The notes beneath the pieces are model-generated. The model was not told the origin of the DNA, did not search any database, and saw only the letters and a list, made by a program, of their open reading frames with translations. Position numbers and translations under genes: made by a program. This document shows positions 5,286 to 8,747 of a DNA stretch of 8,747 nucleotides, piece after piece. Source of the stretch: Moraxellaceae bacterium (GTDB lineage: Bacteria > Pseudomonadota > Gammaproteobacteria > Pseudomonadales > Moraxellaceae); contig JAUXNL010000534.1 of the NCBI GenBank assembly GCA_030684415.1, positions 1 to 8,747 of the forward strand, given 5' to 3'. How positions within the stretch are numbered: position 1 is the first letter of the stretch; every line of letters begins with the position of its first letter.

Positions 5286-6599
5286 GTGACACTTACCGTG
5301 ACTCTCACACCCCCACCATCCAGCTCCCGCCCACTGCTACCCTCTGAAGAGGTAGCCGAGCTACGCCACTTGCTGGACGACACGCCGGCCCTGCTGATCT
5401 TGCCGACAACTGTCCGGCAGAGCTTCGAGCAGTATCGGCTGCGTGACTTGGCCAGCTATATCCGCATCGGCTCAGTGCCATTGGTGTTGTTGTATGTGGG
5501 CGTCGTGCTGGTGGGCACGTTGCTGTTCGGGCAAGGTGTTTCCGCAGAGGACAGCCAGCTATGGCGCTGGGGCTCTATTTTTATAGGCCTGATGGTGGCC
5601 TGCGGCCTCTTGCCAGTGCAGTTTGCCGCAGGGCGCCGGTACTACACCCCACTGATAACCGTGATCGCGACGGTCATTCTGACCAAGCTCGCCGTCATGC
5701 CCAACCTGCTCGCGGACGCCGATCTTTCTGCCTGCGAAAGCTACCTCTGCATCATCACGTTGATTATCGCCGTGCTGGCATTACGGCTGAGCACCATCCG
5801 CACGGCGGTCATTTGTGCCGCGTCCGGCATGCTGGCCGTGACGGCCTTGCTGACCGGTTTCCGGGTAACGCCCGACTGGGGCCTGATGGCCTATTACTTT
5901 GTCTGCCCGGCGGCGGTCTGCCTGTTCGTGGCCTGGCTACAAGAGCGGCAGGAAAAAATCAATTTCATGCAGTCCCTGCTGCTGGCGCATGAAGCGGCGG
6001 ATCGCGAGGCCCTGAACCGGAAGCTGGATCGTCTGGCGCATCAAGACGCCCTGTCGGGCCTGGCTAACCGCCGGCATTTCGATGCAGTGCTGGCGCAGGA
6101 GTGGGAGCGCTTGCGCCGGACGCAACGCCCGCTCGCCCTGCTGTTCATGGATGTCGACCACTTCAAGCGTTACAACGACCACTACGGCCATGGCGCCGGG
6201 GATGACTGCCTCACCACTATCGGCAGCGCGATTGCCGCCAGCCTGCTGCGGCCGAGCGACATGGCCGCGCGCTACGGCGGCGAAGAATTTGTCGTGCTGC
6301 TGCCAGACACCGAAATGGCCGGCGCCATCGAAGTCGGCGAGCGCCTGCTGGCCGCCGTGGATGCCCTCGCCATCCCCCATGCCACCGCCCAAGGCACACG
6401 CCATGTCTCCCTCAGCATCGGCGTTGCCGTCCGCACCCCTGCCAGCACCCGCGACAGCAACACCCTGCTCGATGCCGCTGACCGTGCGTTGTACGCCGCC
6501 AAGCAGGCCGGCCGTCATCGCGTCTGCGTGGAGCCCGGCGCCGACACCGGCAGCAACACCGGCGTCGATGCCAACGGTCAGGATTTGCCCATCGTCTGA
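5286..6599 (+). CDS. DGC-4: six-helix membrane diguanylate cyclase (GGDEF), subtype A
   Basis: Fourth cyclase, 437 residues from the GTG start. Hydrophobic helices lie roughly at 60-81, 94-114, 120-138, 152-168, 172-191 and 202-218. The linker with LQERQEKINFMQSLLLAHE (about 218-236) leads to the GGDEF domain: GLANRR (258-263), FMDVDHFKRYND (287-298), GGEEF (331-335) and the I-site RPSD (322-325). It should synthesise c-di-GMP with feedback inhibition. It is closest to DGC-1: in the segment from helix 3 to the end of helix 4 (residues 120-169 against 123-172 of DGC-1) I count 32 of 50 identical positions, including the cysteine pair (C150, C155). The last 20 residues are a polar tail absent from the B copies. 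It has its own long leader (204 bp) with the CTGATTC array, so separate control is likely. The signal sensed is unknown. Confidence 0.92.
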   Translation: MTLTVTLTPPPSSSRPLLPSEEVAELRHLLDDTPALLILPTTVRQSFEQYRLRDLASYIRIGSVPLVLLYVGVVLVGTLLFGQGVSAEDSQLWRWGSIFIGLMVACGLLPVQFAAGRRYYTPLITVIATVILTKLAVMPNLLADADLSACESYLCIITLIIAVLALRLSTIRTAVICAASGMLAVTALLTGFRVTPDWGLMAYYFVCPAAVCLFVAWLQERQEKINFMQSLLLAHEAADREALNRKLDRLAHQDALSGLANRRHFDAVLAQEWERLRRTQRPLALLFMDVDHFKRYNDHYGHGAGDDCLTTIGSAIAASLLRPSDMAARYGGEEFVVLLPDTEMAGAIEVGERLLAAVDALAIPHATAQGTRHVSLSIGVAVRTPASTRDSNTLLDAADRALYAAKQAGRHRVCVEPGADTGSNTGVDANGQDLPIV

Positions 6600-6652
6600 C
6601 CGCATCGGCACGCCCCGCGCCTCAGCGCCGCGCTAGCATCAAAAGCTGACGC

Positions 6653-6658
6653 GGAGAG
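6653..6658 (+). promoter_or_regulatory. Ribosome binding site of the sterol desaturase-family gene
   Basis: GGAGAG stands 4 bases before the ATG at 6663 (6 bases counted from GGAG), which supports that start. Confidence 0.6.
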
Positions 6659-6662
6659 CCCG

Positions 6663-7490
6663 ATGACCGAACTGAACCCCGAACTTGTCCTGCTGGCGCT
6701 GGCGCCTGTCTTTCTGGCCTGCATCGGCTGGGAGATGTGGTACTGGCGCCGACATGGCCGCGATGACATCTACTCACTGCGCGACGTGGTGTCGAACGCC
6801 ACACTGGCGTTGATGCATCAGATATCCGACGCCGTATTCCTGCTGCTGTTCATCGTCACCGCCTATCAATGGACTTACGACCATGGCCTCAAGCTGGTCT
6901 CCAGCGGCGCACTCAGCATCCTGTTGCTGTTCTTGCTGCAAGACTTTCTCTATTACTGGTTTCACCGCGCCTCGCACCGCATCCGCTGGATGTGGGCCTC
7001 GCATGTGACGCATCACTCGTCCGAGCGACTCAATCTGTCCACGGCGTTCCGCCAGAGCCTCACCTATCCGGTGTCGGGCATGTGGTTGTTCTGGCTGCCC
7101 ATGGCCTGGGTCGGCTTCACCCCCAACGAAGTCATCCTGATTGTCGGCCTGAACCTCGCGTACCAGTTTTTTGTGCACACCCAGGCGATACCGAAACTGG
7201 GCTGGCTGGAATACGTGATCAACACGCCATCGATTCACCGCGTGCATCACGCGCAAAACCCGCAGTACATCGACCGCAACTATGCCGGCGTGCTCTCGAT
7301 ATGGGATCGCCTGTTCGGCACCTATGTAGAAGAAATCGAGCCTTGCCGCTTCGGCATTACCAAGCCGATGCCGACACACAACCCGCTGACGCTGACGTTT
7401 CACGAATGGCGCGACATGTTCCGCGATGCCTGGCGCGAAAAAGACCTGCGCTACCTCTGGAAGCCGCCTGAATGGCGCGCCGGTGACTGA
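6663..7490 (+). CDS. Sterol desaturase / fatty acid hydroxylase superfamily membrane protein
   Basis: A 275-residue membrane protein with the histidine boxes of the di-iron fatty acid hydroxylase superfamily: HRASH (101-105), HVTHH (114-118) and HRVHH (192-196), with a further histidine at 172. Members use O2 and a di-iron centre to hydroxylate or desaturate lipid-like substrates at the membrane. Bacterial members act on varied and often unknown substrates, so the name does not imply sterol synthesis. Hydrophobic stretches lie at about 7-27, 47-68, 82-100, 136-150 and 156-172; the rest of the C-terminal half is soluble. Length and motif spacing are normal, so the protein should be intact. It begins 63 bp after DGC-4 on the same strand with no clear terminator between, so it could be co-transcribed, but nothing in it points to c-di-GMP. 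Family confident, substrate unknown. Confidence 0.9.
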   Translation: MTELNPELVLLALAPVFLACIGWEMWYWRRHGRDDIYSLRDVVSNATLALMHQISDAVFLLLFIVTAYQWTYDHGLKLVSSGALSILLLFLLQDFLYYWFHRASHRIRWMWASHVTHHSSERLNLSTAFRQSLTYPVSGMWLFWLPMAWVGFTPNEVILIVGLNLAYQFFVHTQAIPKLGWLEYVINTPSIHRVHHAQNPQYIDRNYAGVLSIWDRLFGTYVEEIEPCRFGITKPMPTHNPLTLTFHEWRDMFRDAWREKDLRYLWKPPEWRAGD

Positions 7491-7503
7491 TTGCCGTAAC
7501 GGG

Positions 7504-7555
7504 CTTCTGTGGCGGGCCCGAGTGATGAACTTCTGTGGCTGGCTTCGGTGATTGA
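7504..7555 (+). repeat. Two tandem 26-bp units after the desaturase gene
   Basis: Two adjacent 26-base units both start with CTTCTGTGGC (7504-7513 and 7530-7539) and share GTGAT later; I count 19 of 26 matching positions. They lie in the 307-bp non-coding stretch 7491-7797. No function is evident; a duplicated 3' remnant is as likely as a signal. Confidence 0.5.
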
Positions 7556-7609
7556 TTACTGAGACTGATGCTGGCGACTCAAAAGAGCACCGCTTTGATC
7601 CCGCAGGAC

Positions 7610-7628
7610 GGCGCTAGCGAACAGCGCC
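7610..7628 (+). other. Perfect 6-bp hairpin in the non-coding stretch
   Basis: GGCGCT (7610-7615) and AGCGCC (7623-7628) pair perfectly around a 7-base loop. No T tract follows, so it is not an intrinsic terminator. It could be an mRNA 3'-end structure for the upstream gene, or chance. Confidence 0.35.
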
Positions 7629-7652
7629 ATGCATTTCATGTCGGCTTCTTTT

Positions 7653-7673
7653 CACGGCCACGGCCACGGCCAC
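7653..7673 (+). repeat. CACGGC hexanucleotide tandem repeat
   Basis: Three perfect CACGGC units plus a half unit. In one plus-strand frame this reads His-Gly-His-Gly-His, but that frame runs through the terminator and the opposing gene and is not thought to be coding. It is a simple repeat prone to slippage. Confidence 0.6.
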
Positions 7674-7716
7674 ACTTATGCTCAAGCTCACCTGCCAACC
7701 CAAGCTCACGCGCATG

Positions 7717-7747
7717 AAAAATGCCGGCACAGTTGCCGGCATTTTTT
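7717..7747. terminator. Bidirectional intrinsic terminator between converging genes
   Basis: The GC core TGCCGGCA (7722-7729) pairs with TGCCGGCA (7734-7741) around the loop CAGT. The stem is extended by five As on the left and at least five Ts on the right, 13 pairs in all. Read rightward the hairpin ends in six Ts (7742-7747); read leftward it ends in five Ts. It can therefore stop the plus-strand transcript from the desaturase gene and the minus-strand transcript from the lipoprotein gene, whose stop codon is about 50 bases away. Confidence 0.9.
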
Positions 7748-7797
7748 ATCAACCGCCTCACACTCGCCGGACAATCACCCCCGGCGAAAGTTGGCGC

Positions 7798-8331
7798 TCA
7801 AAGCCCGAGCATGGGCAGCAGCGCTTCCACTGTCGGGCCATCAAGTCCGACGATGCCACCCACCTTGCCCGCCAATCCGCTTTTCAGGGATGACAGTGAG
7901 TTGTTGCGCAAGGTGACCGCGGCCTTTGCCGCCTGGGCCTCGACACCGCCCAGCTTCTTGCCTGCTTTTTGCTCCAGTTTGGCCAGCACGTCGGCCTGAC
8001 TCAGCGGCTGTGCCACTTGCGGGAACAGCAGGCCGACCGTGGCGGCATCCATACCGGCAAACTGCCCGACCGTGCCCAGAAATTTCTGCTGGGCATTATC
8101 AATCATGCCGCGCGTGCCCTGTGCCGCCGCCGTCACCTGGCCTTTTTCTGCCACCGTCAGTGCCGTGCCGCGTGCCGCTTCAATACGACCCAGAAACCCG
8201 GCGATATTCATCGGCGTTGCTGCTCCGGCGGCAGGCGCCGCCGACGTGGCACTACCGCCTCCCATGATGGCATCCGTGGGACAGCCCGCGAGCAGCAGAG
8301 CAAGGGGAGCCACCAGCAAAATCTTGCGCAT
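7798..8331 (-). CDS. Small predicted lipoprotein of unknown function
   Basis: A 177-residue protein with a clear lipoprotein signal: MRK, a hydrophobic core, then LAGC with the lipidated cysteine at residue 17. The next residue is proline, not aspartate, so outer-membrane sorting is plausible. Residues 18-40 are a flexible Ala/Gly/Ser-rich stretch. The remainder is Ala/Gly-rich and probably helical. No enzymatic motif or metal-ligand set is visible, and I do not recognise the family. The start at 8331 is chosen over an in-frame ATG at 8358 because AAGGA (8345-8341) precedes it at a normal spacing and because it places the signal peptide at the very N-terminus. The gene lies 61 bp downstream of argH on the same strand and ends before a strong terminator, so co-transcription with argH is possible. 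Confidence 0.82.
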   Translation of the reverse strand: MRKILLVAPLALLLAGCPTDAIMGGGSATSAAPAAGAATPMNIAGFLGRIEAARGTALTVAEKGQVTAAAQGTRGMIDNAQQKFLGTVGQFAGMDAATVGLLFPQVAQPLSQADVLAKLEQKAGKKLGGVEAQAAKAAVTLRNNSLSSLKSGLAGKVGGIVGLDGPTVEALLPMLGL

Positions 8332-8340
8332 TGTTCTTCT

Positions 8341-8345
8341 TCCTT
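8341..8345 (-). promoter_or_regulatory. Ribosome binding site of the lipoprotein gene
   Basis: AAGGA on the minus strand, 9 bases before the ATG at 8331. It decides between the ATG at 8331 and the upstream in-frame ATG at 8358. Confidence 0.6.
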
Positions 8346-8360
8346 TGAGGTTGGGCACCT

Positions 8361-8379
8361 GCTGAAGCGTTTCTTCAGC
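8361..8379 (-). other. Hairpin between argH and the lipoprotein gene
   Basis: GCTGAAG (8361-8367) and CTTCAGC (8373-8379) form a perfect 7-bp stem with a 5-base loop. No T tract follows on the minus strand, so it is not a standard terminator for argH. It could be an mRNA processing or stability element, or part of a regulatory leader. Confidence 0.4.
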
Positions 8380-8392
8380 CGGCAGTAAAAAT

Positions 8393-8747
8393 TCAGTTAC
8401 CTAGACGAGCCCGCGCGCGCGCGCACGCGGCTTTCACCTGCGCCGGCGCGGTGCCGCCGATGTGGTTACGCGCATTCACCGAGCCTTCCAGTGTCAGCAC
8501 GGCAAACACGTCGTCAGCAATCACGTCAGAAAAGCCGCGCAGCTCTTCCAGCGACATTTCGGCCAGATCCTTTCCGGTCGCCACACCATGGCCGACCGCC
8601 TTGCCGACCACTTCGTGGGCATCGCGGAAGGCCGTGCCTTTTTTCACCAGATAGTCGGCGAGGTCTGTTGCGGTGGCAAAACCACGACGCGCCGCTTCAC
8701 GCATGTTGTCGCGACGCGGCTCGATGGCCGGCACCATATCGGCAAAA
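8393..8747 (-). CDS. argH: Argininosuccinate lyase, C-terminal part
   Basis: The last 117 codons of ArgH; the N-terminal part lies beyond the window edge. The enzyme splits argininosuccinate into arginine and fumarate in the last step of arginine synthesis, as a cytoplasmic homotetramer. The visible part has the C-terminal signature of the family: ATDLADYLVKKG, FRDAHEVVGKAVGHGV, the MSLEEL segment and EGSVNARNHIGGTAPAQV. The catalytic serine loop lies upstream and is not seen. The frame continues to base 8747 without a break, so there is no sign of disruption. The C-terminal tail is Ala-Arg-rich, encoded by an alternating CG tract. Family assignment is confident. Confidence 0.95.
   Translation of the reverse strand, partial: FADMVPAIEPRRDNMREAARRGFATATDLADYLVKKGTAFRDAHEVVGKAVGHGVATGKDLAEMSLEELRGFSDVIADDVFAVLTLEGSVNARNHIGGTAPAQVKAACARARARLGN
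8412..8429. repeat. Alternating CG tract at the 3' end of argH
   Basis: Eighteen bases of strict pyrimidine-purine alternation, almost all CG, encoding the Ala-Arg-Ala-Arg-Ala-Arg tail of ArgH. Such tracts can adopt Z-DNA under supercoiling and are prone to slippage; whether either happens here is unknown. Confidence 0.5.

Noticed and set aside
7629..7916. His-rich 95-codon plus-strand frame (His-Gly-His-Gly-His near the start)
   Set aside because: The His run comes from the CACGGC repeat. The frame passes through the terminator and into the opposing lipoprotein gene and has no ribosome site.
8332..8358. Upstream ATG at 8358 for the lipoprotein
   Set aside because: It would put nine extra residues before the signal peptide, and the ribosome site supports 8331.

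Overview
The window reads as ordinary chromosome of a GC-rich Gram-negative proteobacterium. A betaproteobacterium is most likely, judging from the look of the YgiQ and ArgH fragments, the lipobox protein and the codon choice, but this is inference. Nothing marks it as plasmid, phage or transposon: I see no transposase, integrase or tRNA-type attachment site.

Layout. Bases 1-792 (minus strand) hold the N-terminal 264 codons of a YgiQ/UPF0313-type radical SAM protein. Divergent from it, on the plus strand, stand four consecutive paralogous genes (979-2277, 2473-3690, 3783-5081, 5286-6599). Each encodes a membrane protein of about 405-437 residues: a short cytoplasmic N-terminus, six predicted membrane helices, a conserved helical linker and a C-terminal GGDEF domain. 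All four keep the GGEEF active-site motif and the RxxD inhibitory site, so all four look like working, product-inhibited diguanylate cyclases (here DGC-1 to DGC-4). No EAL or HD-GYP phosphodiesterase and no recognisable c-di-GMP receptor lies in the window. The paralogs form two subtypes in the order A-B-B-A: DGC-1 and DGC-4 share a periplasmic cysteine pair that DGC-2 and DGC-3 lack. The leaders between the genes (92-204 bp) hold several unexplained signals: a regular array of CTGATTC heptamers before DGC-4, and a hairpin plus a perfect 14-bp palindrome before DGC-3.

Downstream, 63 bp after DGC-4, is a sterol desaturase/fatty acid hydroxylase-superfamily membrane protein (6663-7490). A 307-bp non-coding stretch follows, with short tandem repeats, a hairpin and a strong bidirectional terminator (7717-7747) between converging genes. 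On the minus strand come a small lipoprotein of unknown function (7798-8331) and, upstream of it, the C-terminal end of argininosuccinate lyase argH (8393 to the window edge).

The most unusual thing here is the tandem four-gene cyclase cluster with one shared, apparently uncharacterised six-helix sensor module. It looks like an expanded c-di-GMP input battery in which copies have diverged in their periplasmic loops and leaders while keeping the same catalytic and control machinery.
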